Shown piece by piece: positions 31,847-40,631 of a stretch of DNA of 64,000 nt. The position numbers and the translations under genes were made by a program. This stretch comes from Amycolatopsis sp. CA-128772 (lineage in GTDB: Bacteria; Actinomycetota; Actinomycetes; Mycobacteriales; Pseudonocardiaceae), in the NCBI RefSeq assembly GCF_002904295.1, contig NZ_PPHG01000080.1, positions 124,001-188,000 on the forward strand, given 5' to 3'. Position 1 is the stretch's first letter, and the number at the start of each line of letters is the position of its first letter. The notes under the pieces are model-generated. The model was not told where the DNA came from and made no database searches. It was given only the letters and a program-made list of their open reading frames with translations.

Positions 31847-33066
31847 CCGCCCGGCCGGCTTCGCGGCAGCGGAATGGCGGGCCAGGACAGTCGCTGGGGT
31901 ACGGGTGCAGGGGACAACGGGACTTTTCGCACCGGTTCGCCGAGACCGAGCAGGGCGTACATCTCCTTCCGGAGGATGTTCGCGGCTTCTCCGGGGCGCG
32001 AGGTCAGGAGGCCGGCAACGCGGGCGCCGAGCCCGCGTGACTGCGCGTCGGCGGCCGCGTGGAGCTGGGGGAGGAGGGGGCGGGAGACGTCCCAGACGGG
32101 GGTGAGCTGGGCGAGGACCGCGGTGGGCGTGCCTTCCAGAAGGGGCTGAGGCCCATGGGGAAGCCGGAGGACGGGGGTGCCGAGGCCGGCCGCGAAGGTG
32201 CCGACGGAGGTGTAGTCGGCCATCACGTAGTCGGCGCCGGCGACGGCGCCACGCCAGTCGGTGTAGGGAACCAGGATGTCGAGCCCGGCCTCGATGGCGT
32301 CCGAGAGCCAGCCGAGCACCTGGCCGACACCGTGCTGGCTCCAGATCAGAGGGTGCAGGGAAGCGACCACCTTTGCGCCGGGTGCGGCGTCGACGATCTG
32401 CCGGAACATCTCCGGGTTGTGCCCGAAGCCGGACCGGGGTGACCACGTCGACGTGACGAGGAGGATTTCCTGATCGTCGGTGACACCGAGGGCGCGCCGG
32501 TGCTGGTCGCGGAACTCGGCGGCGGCGACGAGCCGATCGAAGGCGATGTCCCCGGCGACGAAGGCGTGCGGGACGGCGTCCGGGCAGATCTCGCCGAGAA
32601 GCTGCATTTCCCGGTCGTGGACGAGCGCGATCCGGTCGGGCCGGACCCGGCCGGCTCGCATCAGCTGCGTGGGATCGAGGCTGGTGACGAGCTCGCCGTC
32701 GGTTTCGGTGCGCTGGGGCCGGTACTGTCCGAGCCCACCACCGTGGGAAACCATGAGCACCGGTCCCCGGACGTCCCAGAGACCGCGAGGACTCGCGCCG
32801 AGCACCAGCCCGTGCGAACCCCGGCCGGCTTCCGGCATGGACAGGAGGACGCCACCACTCGTGCGGATGCGTTCGGCGGTATCCGGCCGGTCTTCCCCGT
32901 CCTCCGGAACGGCGTAGACCCGCATCGTCCGGTGATCAGTCTCGATGAGGGGGACGAGGTCTTCGAGCCGCGCGAGGGCCACGATGTGCGGGGCGAGCAC
33001 GAGAACGGACTGACCGATCCGGGTCGCCCAGTGCTCCCTGCCGGCTACTCCGTCGTCGTCGAGCAT
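31843..33066 (-). CDS. CDP-glycerol glycerophosphotransferase-like protein
   Basis: 407 residues from ATG 33066 with GAGGAGTGG upstream. The C-terminal half matches the glycosyltransferase-B domain of TagF-like enzymes: VVASLHPLIWSQHGVGQV, GADYVMADYTSVGTFAAGLG and TPVLRLPHG. Those enzymes polymerise glycerol-phosphate into teichoic acid; actinomycete homologues of this size are poorly characterised and sometimes misannotated as initiation factor 2. No membrane anchor is present. It is preceded by a 39-residue ORF that overlaps its start and followed by a coupled small gene. Confidence 0.7.
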   Translation of the reverse strand: MLDDDGVAGREHWATRIGQSVLVLAPHIVALARLEDLVPLIETDHRTMRVYAVPEDGEDRPDTAERIRTSGGVLLSMPEAGRGSHGLVLGASPRGLWDVRGPVLMVSHGGGLGQYRPQRTETDGELVTSLDPTQLMRAGRVRPDRIALVHDREMQLLGEICPDAVPHAFVAGDIAFDRLVAAAEFRDQHRRALGVTDDQEILLVTSTWSPRSGFGHNPEMFRQIVDAAPGAKVVASLHPLIWSQHGVGQVLGWLSDAIEAGLDILVPYTDWRGAVAGADYVMADYTSVGTFAAGLGTPVLRLPHGPQPLLEGTPTAVLAQLTPVWDVSRPLLPQLHAAADAQSRGLGARVAGLLTSRPGEAANILRKEMYALLGLGEPVRKVPLSPAPVPQRLSWPAIPLPRSRPGG

Positions 33067-33164
33067 CGTGGCCACTCCTCTCGGCAAGAGGCGTAGCGCA
33101 GCGCACCGGCTCGGCTGGCCAGCGCGGGGTACGGTCTGTGGTCGGCACGGACATCGACCTTCAT
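33045..33164 (-). CDS. 39-residue upstream ORF (possible leader peptide)
   Basis: ATG 33164 follows GAGGAGACACCC, a strong ribosome site. The peptide begins MKVDVRADHRPYPALASRAG and ends in STTTE; its stop lies 21 bases inside the next gene in a different frame. It contains two Cys and many Arg. It could be a translational regulator of the glycerophosphotransferase-like gene or a small functional peptide; no family is recognised. The rest of 33165-33505 shows no gene. Confidence 0.5.
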   Translation of the reverse strand: MKVDVRADHRPYPALASRAGALRYASCREEWPRCSTTTE

Positions 33165-33505
33165 GGGTGTCTCCTCGAGCGGGCCGCTCACGTCGGCGGC
33201 GGGCTGGACATGGGTTGCGATCGCGTGAACGCGACCGAGTGCGGCACCGCCTCGGCCGGCGGTGCAACGCGGACAACCCTGTCCAAGGGAGAGACACCTC
33301 GAAGGCCGGCTACGGACTTGTGGTCCGCGTGTTCAGCCTCAGTGGCTTCGAGTCACCGATCAGAGTGACTTCGTGTCCCCGGAGTGATGATCATGGGTCA
33401 TTGGCCCCAGACGGTGGCTTCGTCCCCGGGATGCGGGGTCGTATGCTGGCGCCTCGGCAGTATGTCCGCGCTTGCGTCAAGGTGGGTCGGAGGTATTGCC
33501 CTTCC

Positions 33506-33540
33506 GAAGCGGTCCCTGGGTACCAGCCAGGGGCCGCTTC
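33506..33540. terminator. Hairpin downstream of XRE gene
   Basis: 14-bp stem GAAGCGGTCCCTGG/CCAGGGGCCGCTTC with one G-T mismatch and a 7-base loop, 17 bases beyond the XRE stop codon (33557). Confidence 0.65.
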
Positions 33541-33556
33541 CTTATGCGCGTTTCAT

Positions 33557-34420
33557 TCAGTCCTCCAGCTTCCGCAGCATGCTGTCGATGAAGGCGGGTG
33601 TTTCGTCCGGAGTCAGGGCAGCGTCCTCCAAGCGGTAGAAGATCTGGATGAACTGGGCGGCCTTTTCGGCGCCGATCACGTCGTCGAAGAACTGGTCGCC
33701 GTCGGGTTGCTCCAGGTTGAGGAACAGGTCGTTGGACTGCTCGGAGAGCTGAAGGAGCTCGAAGGAGCTCTGCATCCCCTCCACCCATCCCGCTTTGAAC
33801 GGCAGGACCTGCAGGGTCACGTTGGGCTTCTGGGCCACTTCACGCAGGTGACGTAGCTGGGTCAGCCAGTTCTCGCCGTCGGTGATGCGACGGTGCAGCA
33901 CTGACTCATCGAGGATGAAGAAGTGCTCGAGTTCGGTGTCTTCGAGCCGTCTTTGCCGATCGGCACGCAGTTTGATCCGTCGTGCCTGTACGTCGGGGTC
34001 TCCGGTGTTGTTAGTGACCAGAGAGCGGGTGTACTCCGGTACTTGCAGCAGCCCCGGCACGAGGTGCAGCTGGTATTGGCGGAGGACGGTTGCCGCCGTC
34101 TCCAGGCCGAGGAACTTCACGAACTCGGGTTTGACGAATCGCTTGTACTGATCCCACCAGCCGGGTTCCCGGCCGGCCTTGGCCATGGCGACGTAGGTTT
34201 CGACGCGATCCCGGTCGGTGATGCCGTAGTGCAGGAGAAGGGCTTTCAGGTCGGTGATCGACAAGCCCACGGCGCCGTTTTCGATGCGGATGAGCTTCGA
34301 AGTCGACCAGTCCAGCGCTTCCGCGACGTCCTTTTGGGTGAGCTGCAGGGCTTCTCGCGCCTCCCTTATCTCTGCCAGCACTCGCCGCTGGCTGACCACT
34401 GGCGAGTGCGCCCTAGTCAT
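33557..34420 (-). CDS. XRE-family regulator with DUF5753 domain
   Basis: 287 residues from ATG 34420, behind AAGGGAG; an in-frame ATG at 34471 has no ribosome site. The N-terminal HTH (LTQKDVAEALDWSTSKLIRI near 27-46) is followed by the DUF5753 region (WDQYKRFVKPEFVKFLGLET, LHLVPGLLQVPEYTRSLV, LQVLPFKAGWVEGM). This is the WhiJ-like class, usually paired with DUF397 proteins in actinomycetes and acting in development or secondary metabolism. Codon use is less GC-biased than in neighbours. The DUF397 gene lies upstream on the same strand but a terminator separates them. Confidence 0.9.
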   Translation of the reverse strand: MTRAHSPVVSQRRVLAEIREAREALQLTQKDVAEALDWSTSKLIRIENGAVGLSITDLKALLLHYGITDRDRVETYVAMAKAGREPGWWDQYKRFVKPEFVKFLGLETAATVLRQYQLHLVPGLLQVPEYTRSLVTNNTGDPDVQARRIKLRADRQRRLEDTELEHFFILDESVLHRRITDGENWLTQLRHLREVAQKPNVTLQVLPFKAGWVEGMQSSFELLQLSEQSNDLFLNLEQPDGDQFFDDVIGAEKAAQFIQIFYRLEDAALTPDETPAFIDSMLRKLED

Positions 34421-34583
34421 GATCGTTTCACTCCCTTGCCGCTCGGGTGGCATCCTGTCGATGTGCCACATAGCAGAACGATAGCACCAGGATTGGCAGG
34501 CGTCAGGATGTATTCACCCTGAATGGCAGGTGGATTGCTGCAAGCTGGCCGCTGGGGCCTCGCGCGTGCGCCACTCAGGGCAA

Positions 34584-34624
34584 CAAAAAGCCTGGTCGGG
34601 CCCGTGGTGGGGCCAGACCAGGCT
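34584..34624 (-). terminator. Rho-independent terminator after DUF397
   Basis: On the minus strand AGCCTGGTC pairs with GACCAGGCT, and TTTTTG follows directly: a classical stem plus T-run. It separates the DUF397 gene from the downstream XRE gene. Confidence 0.8.
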
Positions 34625-34640
34625 GAGGTGTCCGTCCGGA

Positions 34641-34856
34641 TTACAGGTGGTGGCGGTCGAGGAATGCTCGCCACGCCTCCGAGGTGACCGACAGCGTTGG
34701 CTCGGGCGCTTTCGAATCTCGCAGGTACACCTGGGCGGCCGATCTGGCTACTTCCACGCAGGCGTCGCTCCCGCTGCTGCTGCTGGCCGAACTCTTCACC
34801 CAGGTCAGGTTGAGTGAGTCGGTCTCGATCGAAGGTTGCCCGACCTGTTCGGCCAC
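34641..34856 (-). CDS. DUF397 protein
   Basis: 71 residues from GTG 34856 behind GGGGGAAC. It has the family core LTWVKSSASSSSGSDACVEV, then VYLRDSKAP and a C-terminal WRAFLDRH. DUF397 proteins are partners, often antitoxin-like, of DUF5753 XRE regulators in actinomycetes. Here the order is DUF397 first with a strong terminator before XRE, so the pair may be expressed separately. Confidence 0.9.
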   Translation of the reverse strand: MAEQVGQPSIETDSLNLTWVKSSASSSSGSDACVEVARSAAQVYLRDSKAPEPTLSVTSEAWRAFLDRHHL

Positions 34857-35173
34857 GTGCGTTCCCCCGCTTCTGGACGGGCGCGTGCCGGCCGGCCGGG
34901 TCGGCATTGAGGCCGGAACGTCGCGTAGGCGTGCATGAATCTTAACTGCGGAACGTGACGGATCAACACCGCCGAGAGCAGGATAACGCACGTCCGGCTG
35001 CGCGGTTGCCCCTTCATTCCGGGTCAAATTCATGACATTTCCTGGACGTCCGCCAGAGCGGACTTCTCAGTCGTGTCAACGTATCGAGCAGGTGCGCATC
35101 CGCTTGCACGTGCAGCTCGAAGAGTGGATGGACGTGCCGTTTGATCAATTCCGCCCGTGCCGGGGAAACGTGC
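34857..35173. other. Gene-poor gap
   Basis: 317 bases between the DUF397 start and the DHA2 exporter stop. Base composition is more balanced than in the flanks. It presumably holds the DUF397 promoter. I see no convincing ORF, RNA gene or strong hairpin. Confidence 0.5.
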
Positions 35174-36679
35174 TCAGAACTCCAGGTGCTCGGTCTTCCG
35201 AGGCATCAGCAGCAGAGCCCCCACCGAAAGAACGGCCACCGCCGCCAACCCCAGGAACACATAGTGCGTGGCATCCGCCAACGCGCCCCGGACGAACACC
35301 GCCGCCGGTGAGTCGGCATGCCCGCCCAACACGAGGCTCGTGGCGTCCACCGAAGCCGGCAGCTTCCCGACGCCCTCCGGCGGGTGAGCGAACCGGTCCG
35401 CCAACGTCGCATTGGCAATGGCCCCGAACACAGCCGCCCCCACGGCGCTGCCCAACGACCGGCTGAACAGGTTCGTCGCCGTCACCACCCCGCGGCGGTC
35501 CCAGCCCACCACCGACTGGATCGCCACCAGCGTCGGGCTCGCCGCCAACCCCAGACCCACTCCGAGGACGAACGCCGCGAACGCCGCCGCCCACAGCGAT
35601 GATCCCGCGCCCAGCAGCGCCACCAGGACGCCGCCCGCGATGATGAACACGCTGCCGATCAACGCCGTGTCGCGGAAGCCGATGCGCAGGTAGATCTTGC
35701 CCGCCAGGGATGCCGATATCGGCCAGCCCACCGTCAACGCCGCCACCGCGAAGCCCGCCACCAGCGCTCCCGCGCCCAGGACCCCTTGCGCATACGTCGG
35801 CAGGTACGACGTCAGGCCCATCAGGACCGCGCCCACCACCACCGCCACCAGGTTGCCGCCCACCAGGACGCGGCGGGTGAACACCCACAGGGGCAGCACC
35901 GGCTCCGCCGCCCGCTTCTCCGCCAGCACGAACGCCACCAGCAGCGCCGCGCCCGTCACGAAGATCGCCACGCTCGGCAGGGAACCCCACGCCCACGCCA
36001 CGCCGCCTTCGAGGAGGCCCAAAATCACCAAAGAACAGCCGACCGTCAGGAGCCCGGCGCCCAGGTAGTCGACTTTGTGCGGCTTGCGCTCCACGCGCTC
36101 GCTGAAATTGCGGTGCAGCATCAGCGCCGCGATCGCGCCCAGGGGCAGGTTGATGAAGAAGATCCAGCGCCAGTCCAGGTACTCGGCGAACAGGCCGCCG
36201 AGGGCCGGGCCGACCACCGAAGCCGCGCCCCAGACGCTCGCCACGTAGCCCTGCACCCGGGCGCGCTCCTCGACCGTGTAGAGGTCGCCGATCACCGTCA
36301 TCGACATCGGCTGGATCGCGCCCGCCCCGATGCCCTGGACCGCGCGGGCCGCGATCAGCACCGGCATGCTCCACGCCGCTCCGCACAGCACCGAACCGAC
36401 CAGGAACGCCGCGATGCCGAAGAACATCACCGGGCGGCGGCCGAGGACGTCGGCGAACTTGCCGTACAGCGGCACCGTCACCGCCTGGGTGAGCAGGTAG
36501 ATCGAGAACAGCCACGGGAACTGCGCGAACCCGCCCAGGTCGCGGACCACCGACGGCACCGCCGTCGCGATGATCGTGCTGTCCAGCGCGACCAGCGCCG
36601 TGCTGAGCATGACCGCGATCAGGACCGGGCCGCGGTCCGACCGGAAACCGACCCCTCTCGCGGCGGCGGACGTCGTCAT
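35174..36679 (-). CDS. DHA2-family MFS exporter
   Basis: 501 residues from ATG 36679, with CGAGGAGC 9 bases upstream; an in-frame ATG further up (36706) is possible. About 14 membrane helices; LVALDSTIIATAVPSVVRDL at helix 1 and FADVLGRRPVMFFGI at the motif A loop identify the EmrB/QacA group, and RAVQGIGAGAIQPMSM the motif C region. It exports drugs or metabolites with proton exchange. No regulator is adjacent; an inverted repeat GGACT-N12-AGTCC (36711-36732) upstream may be an operator. It is divergent from the DUF1015 gene. Confidence 0.9.
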   Translation of the reverse strand: MTTSAAARGVGFRSDRGPVLIAVMLSTALVALDSTIIATAVPSVVRDLGGFAQFPWLFSIYLLTQAVTVPLYGKFADVLGRRPVMFFGIAAFLVGSVLCGAAWSMPVLIAARAVQGIGAGAIQPMSMTVIGDLYTVEERARVQGYVASVWGAASVVGPALGGLFAEYLDWRWIFFINLPLGAIAALMLHRNFSERVERKPHKVDYLGAGLLTVGCSLVILGLLEGGVAWAWGSLPSVAIFVTGAALLVAFVLAEKRAAEPVLPLWVFTRRVLVGGNLVAVVVGAVLMGLTSYLPTYAQGVLGAGALVAGFAVAALTVGWPISASLAGKIYLRIGFRDTALIGSVFIIAGGVLVALLGAGSSLWAAAFAAFVLGVGLGLAASPTLVAIQSVVGWDRRGVVTATNLFSRSLGSAVGAAVFGAIANATLADRFAHPPEGVGKLPASVDATSLVLGGHADSPAAVFVRGALADATHYVFLGLAAVAVLSVGALLLMPRKTEHLEF

Positions 36680-36800
36680 CGGCGGGGTGCTCCTCGGGGC
36701 GGTCATGACCGGACTCAACTACTTTGCAGTCCTAAGCATTCCATCCCGGGGACACCGGCCCCAGCGAATTTCCCGGGGCCGGTGGCGCAAGATGGACAGG

Positions 36801-37985
36801 ATGAGCGACTGGATCCGGCCGATCGGCCAGGGGTGGGTGGTCCGCGACGCGGTTCCGGGCCCCGACGTCGACGAGTTCGCCGAGCCCGACCGCGTGATCG
36901 CCGCGCTGGCCGCGCCCGGTGCCGCCGACAGCCTGCTGGCCGTGCAGCACCCCGCGCGGACCCCCGCGGCGCTGGCCCGCGGGCTCGGCCTGACCGCCGC
37001 CGTCCCCATCGCCCGTGCCGTGCTCGAACGGCTCCGCAAGCGCTACTACCGGCCGGTCCGCGACGTCGTCGCGCCCTACCGGATCGAGGGGCCCGACGGC
37101 GTCGCGCTCGGCCTGCTCTGCCTGGTCGACCCGGCGGCGGTGACCGCCGACGGCGCCGCGCGCGTCCGCCACACCGAGGACGTCTACCCCGACGTCGTCG
37201 CCGAACGGGCCGCCGTGCTCGCCGGGCTCGGCTGCGCGACCAGCGCCGCGCTGCTCGTCCCGGCCGCCGGTGGCCCGGAGCTGACCGAACAGGTCGAGCA
37301 GGCGTGCGCCGCGCTCGGCCTGCCCGATCTGTCCACTTCGGACGCGGCCGGCCGGCGGCACGACCTGTGGGTGGTGCCGGAGGGGCCGCTGCAGAGCCGG
37401 CTGCTGGCCGCGGTCGCGGACGCCGACCTGCTCGTCGCCGACGGCAACCACCGCGTGGCCGCCGCCGCGGCCGCCGGGCACGGCGCGCTGCTGGCCCTGG
37501 TCACGGCCGGGCCCGCGCTGCGGATCGGCGCGATCCACCGCGTCCTCACCGGCACCGGCCTCGGCCCGGAGGACCTGGTGTCGCGCTGGTCCGCGGCCGG
37601 TCTGGACGTCCGGTACGACGACCACGCGGTCCCCGTCACCGGCGAGGCCGTCGTGCGCGCCGGCTCGGCGGTGCTGCGAGTGCCGCTGCCGGCCCCGGAC
37701 CGGCCCGAGCCGGTGATCGACCACGAGCTCGTCGAGCAGGTCCTCTTCGCCCGCGCGCTCGGCATCGACCCGGACGGGCCGTGCGTCCGCCCGCTCCCGG
37801 CCGGGCGCCCGCTGCCGCCGGACGCGGACGCGGTGGTGCTGCTGGCCCCGGTCGGCTACGGCGACGTCCTGGCCGTGCACGCGGCGGGCCGCCGGATGCC
37901 GCGCAAGGCCACCTACTTCACGCCGAAGCCGCGCAGCGGGCTGGTGCTGGCGGAGCTTCGGCGTCCACCCCTCAAGCTCCCGTGA
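36801..37985 (+). CDS. DUF1015-family protein
   Basis: 394 residues from ATG 36801 (another in-frame ATG at 36792). The family core LLVADGNHRVAAAAAAGHGA is present, and the start MSDWIRPIGQGWVVRDAVPG and VYPDVVAERAAVLAGL match DUF1015 proteins, which are widespread in bacteria and often close to serine or one-carbon metabolism genes. No biochemical role is evident here. Its 3' end overlaps the convergent DinB gene by 14 bp. Confidence 0.85.
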   Translation: MSDWIRPIGQGWVVRDAVPGPDVDEFAEPDRVIAALAAPGAADSLLAVQHPARTPAALARGLGLTAAVPIARAVLERLRKRYYRPVRDVVAPYRIEGPDGVALGLLCLVDPAAVTADGAARVRHTEDVYPDVVAERAAVLAGLGCATSAALLVPAAGGPELTEQVEQACAALGLPDLSTSDAAGRRHDLWVVPEGPLQSRLLAAVADADLLVADGNHRVAAAAAAGHGALLALVTAGPALRIGAIHRVLTGTGLGPEDLVSRWSAAGLDVRYDDHAVPVTGEAVVRAGSAVLRVPLPAPDRPEPVIDHELVEQVLFARALGIDPDGPCVRPLPAGRPLPPDADAVVLLAPVGYGDVLAVHAAGRRMPRKATYFTPKPRSGLVLAELRRPPLKLP

Positions 37986-38478
37986 CGCCGTCGATGGCTT
38001 CCCGGAGGAAGTCCGCGTGGCCGTTGTGGCGAGCGTACTCGTGGATCATGTGCAGCATCACCAGCCGCAGGGAGACGTCCTCGCCCCAGCGTGGCTGGTG
38101 GCCCGTGACGTCCAGGGACTCGGCCGCTTCTTCGATCTTGCGCGAGTGCGCGACCTCGGCCTCCCACGCTTCGAACGCCTCGGAACGCGTCGACGAGCTC
38201 GCGTCGTAAGCGGCCTGGAAGTCGCCTTCGGGTGACCACCGCAGCGGGATGTCCTCGGCGTTGATGACCCGCCGGAACCAGGTGCGCTCGACCTCGGCCA
38301 TGTGCCGGACCAGGCCCAGCAACGACAGTGTCGACGGCGGGCTCGAGGCCCGGCGGAGGTCCTCGTCGGACAGTCCGTCGCACTTCATCGCGAGGGTGGC
38401 GCGGTGGAAGTCGAGGAAGGTGCGCAGCATTTCGCGCTCGCCCCCGGTCAGGGGCGGTGCGGGGCGTTCGGTGGTCAC
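37972..38478 (-). CDS. DinB-family protein
   Basis: 168 residues from GTG 38478. Four-helix-bundle DinB/DUF664 pattern: LSLLGLVRHMAEVERTWFRR (metal His in helix 2), later WGEDVSLRLVMLHMIHEYAR with the HMIHEYARHNGHAD segment supplying two further His. Members include mycothiol- or bacillithiol-dependent transferases and metal-binding proteins; in actinomycetes mycothiol use is possible but unproven. Convergent with DUF1015. Confidence 0.87.
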   Translation of the reverse strand: MTTERPAPPLTGGEREMLRTFLDFHRATLAMKCDGLSDEDLRRASSPPSTLSLLGLVRHMAEVERTWFRRVINAEDIPLRWSPEGDFQAAYDASSSTRSEAFEAWEAEVAHSRKIEEAAESLDVTGHQPRWGEDVSLRLVMLHMIHEYARHNGHADFLREAIDGVTGA

Positions 38479-38550
38479 GAGGGAGTGTGTATCACGCCCG
38501 GCTGGGTCTTTCGCCGAGGAAGTGTCGTACCCGTGTTTTAAGCTCGCGCG

Positions 38551-39630
38551 GTGGACTTGCCCGTCATGCCGCCGGTGCGGCCGATGCTCGCGAAAGCGGT
38601 GCACGAAATGCCTCGTGCCCCGGGGCTGCTCTACGAGCCCAAGTGGGATGGCTTCCGGTGCATCGTGTTCCGCGACGGCGACGAGATCGAGCTCGGCTCG
38701 CGCAACGACCGCCCGCTGACCCGGTACTTCCCGGAGCTGGTGGAGCTGCTGGCCGCCGCGCTGCCGCCCCGCTGCGTCGTGGACGGCGAGATCGTGCTGG
38801 TCACGCCGGCCGGGCTCGACTTCGAGGTGCTGCAGCTGCGGCTGCACCCGGCGGCCTCGCGGGTGCGCAAGCTCGCCGAGGAGACGCCGGCCAGCTTCAT
38901 CGCCTTCGACCTGCTCGCCCTCGACGACACCGACCTCACCGAGGAGCCGTTCCGCGAGCGGCGCAAGCAGCTCGAAAGCGTGCTCGCCACGAACGCCGAT
39001 GGGCTGCAGCGCGTCCACCTCACGCCGCTGAGCGAGGACCCGGCGCAGGCCGAGGACTGGTTCACCCGGTTCGAGGGCGCGGGTTTCGACGGCGTCATGG
39101 CCAAGCCGGCCGACCTGCCGTACGAGCAGGACAAACGGGTCATGCTGAAGGTCAAGCACGAGCGCACGGCCGACTGCGTCGTCACCGGGTTCCGCTGGCA
39201 CAAGGACGGCGCCGGGGTCGGTTCGCTGCTGCTCGGGCTGTTCGACGAGCAGGGCGTCCTGCACCACGTCGGGGTGGCCAGCAGCTTCACCAAGGCGCGG
39301 CGGGCCGAGCTGGTCGAGGAGCTGGCGCCGCTGCGGGAGAACGCGCTCGAAAACCACCCGTGGCGGTCCTGGGCCGAGTACGAGCCCGAGCCGGGGCGGC
39401 AGCCGGGCGTCAACAGCCGGTGGGCGCCGCAGAAGGACCTTTCGTGGGAGCCGCTGCGCCCGGAGCGGGTGGCGGAGGTCCGCTACGAGCACCTGCAGGG
39501 CGGCCGGTTCCGGCACGGCGGGCGGCTGGTCCGGTTCCGGCCCGACCGCACGCCGGAGTCGTGCACGTACGCCCAGCTCGACGAGGCGCCGCCCGCCGAG
39601 CTCGCGAAACTGTTCGGGGAGGCGCGGTGA
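38551..39630 (+). CDS. ligC: ATP-dependent DNA ligase, LigC type
   Basis: 359 residues from GTG 38551. Motif I EPKWDGFR gives the adenylated Lys31; motifs III (SFIAFDLLALD), IV (FDGVMAKP) and V (MLKVKHERTADCV) are present, followed by an OB-fold domain. This is the size and order of mycobacterial LigC, which seals nicks with ATP and acts in excision repair and alternative end joining. It overlaps the following polymerase-domain gene by 4 bases (GTGA), so ligase and primase-polymerase are made together. No Ku gene is in the window. Confidence 0.93.
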   Translation: MDLPVMPPVRPMLAKAVHEMPRAPGLLYEPKWDGFRCIVFRDGDEIELGSRNDRPLTRYFPELVELLAAALPPRCVVDGEIVLVTPAGLDFEVLQLRLHPAASRVRKLAEETPASFIAFDLLALDDTDLTEEPFRERRKQLESVLATNADGLQRVHLTPLSEDPAQAEDWFTRFEGAGFDGVMAKPADLPYEQDKRVMLKVKHERTADCVVTGFRWHKDGAGVGSLLLGLFDEQGVLHHVGVASSFTKARRAELVEELAPLRENALENHPWRSWAEYEPEPGRQPGVNSRWAPQKDLSWEPLRPERVAEVRYEHLQGGRFRHGGRLVRFRPDRTPESCTYAQLDEAPPAELAKLFGEAR

Positions 39631-40631
39631 GCGAGGCGGTACTGCTCGACGTCGACGGCGTCGAGGTCAAGGTCAGCAGCCCGGGCAAGGTCTACTTCCC
39701 GGAGCGCGGGGAGACGAAGCTCGACCTCGTCGAGTACTACCGGGCCGTCTCGGGGCCGCTGCTGGACCGGCTCGGTGGTCGTCCGCTGCTGCTCGAGCGC
39801 TACCCGGACGGCGCCGGCGGCAAGAACTGGTACCAGAAACGCGTTCCCAAGGGCGCGCCGCCGTGGCTGACCACCACGGTCGTCTCGACGCCGAACGGCA
39901 CGACGAGCGACGCGCTGGTGGCGAAGGACCTGGCCCACATCCTCTGGGCGGTGAACCTCGGCTGCCTCGGCTTCCACGTCTGGCCGTACCGCGCGGACAC
40001 CCCCGAGGTCACCGACGAACTGCGCGTGGACCTCGACCCGTCGCCCGGGATCGGCTTCGACGAGCTGCGCGAAGCCGCGGTGCTGACCCGGGAGTTCCTG
40101 GCCGAGCACGGCATCGAAAGCCAGCTGAAGACGTCGGGTTCGCGTGGGCTGCACCTGTACGTGCTGCTCGAGCCGCGCTGGGACGGCTTCCAGGTGCGGG
40201 CCGCCGCGGTCGCGCTGGCCCGTGCCCTCGAACGCCGGCACCCGGAGAAGATCACCGCGCAGTGGTGGAAGGAAGAGCGCGGGTCGCGCGTGTTCGTCGA
40301 CTTCAACCAGAACGCCCCGCACAAGACGGTGTTCGGGACGTGGTGCGTGCGCCCGCGCGTCGGCGGCCAGGTCTCGACGCCGATCGGCTGGGACGAGCTG
40401 GACACCGTCGAGCCGGACCGGCTCACGCTGACCACGGTCCCGGCGCGCCTCGCTGAGCGCGGCGACCCGTGGGCCGGGGCGGGGAAGCGGCCGCAGTCGA
40501 TCGAGCCGTTGCTGGCGATGTCCGAACGGGACATGGCGGACGGCCTGATGGACGCGCCGTGGCCACCGGTGTACCCGAAGATGCCCAACGAACCGCCGCG
40601 GGTCGCCCCGAGCCGCGCGAAGAAGGCGTGA
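39627..40631 (+). CDS. LigD-type polymerase (primase-polymerase) domain protein
   Basis: 334 residues from GTG 39627. It is a stand-alone LigD polymerase domain: VSSPGKVYFPERGETKLDLV at the start, catalytic DLD (Asp135, Asp137 in VDLDPSPG), SGSRGLHLYV and HKTVFGTWCVRP. These archaeo-eukaryotic primase-like enzymes add ribo- or deoxyribonucleotides at breaks and gaps. Coupled to LigC it forms a split repair module (as PolD1/LigC in mycobacteria). Confidence 0.92.
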   Translation: MSEAVLLDVDGVEVKVSSPGKVYFPERGETKLDLVEYYRAVSGPLLDRLGGRPLLLERYPDGAGGKNWYQKRVPKGAPPWLTTTVVSTPNGTTSDALVAKDLAHILWAVNLGCLGFHVWPYRADTPEVTDELRVDLDPSPGIGFDELREAAVLTREFLAEHGIESQLKTSGSRGLHLYVLLEPRWDGFQVRAAAVALARALERRHPEKITAQWWKEERGSRVFVDFNQNAPHKTVFGTWCVRPRVGGQVSTPIGWDELDTVEPDRLTLTTVPARLAERGDPWAGAGKRPQSIEPLLAMSERDMADGLMDAPWPPVYPKMPNEPPRVAPSRAKKA

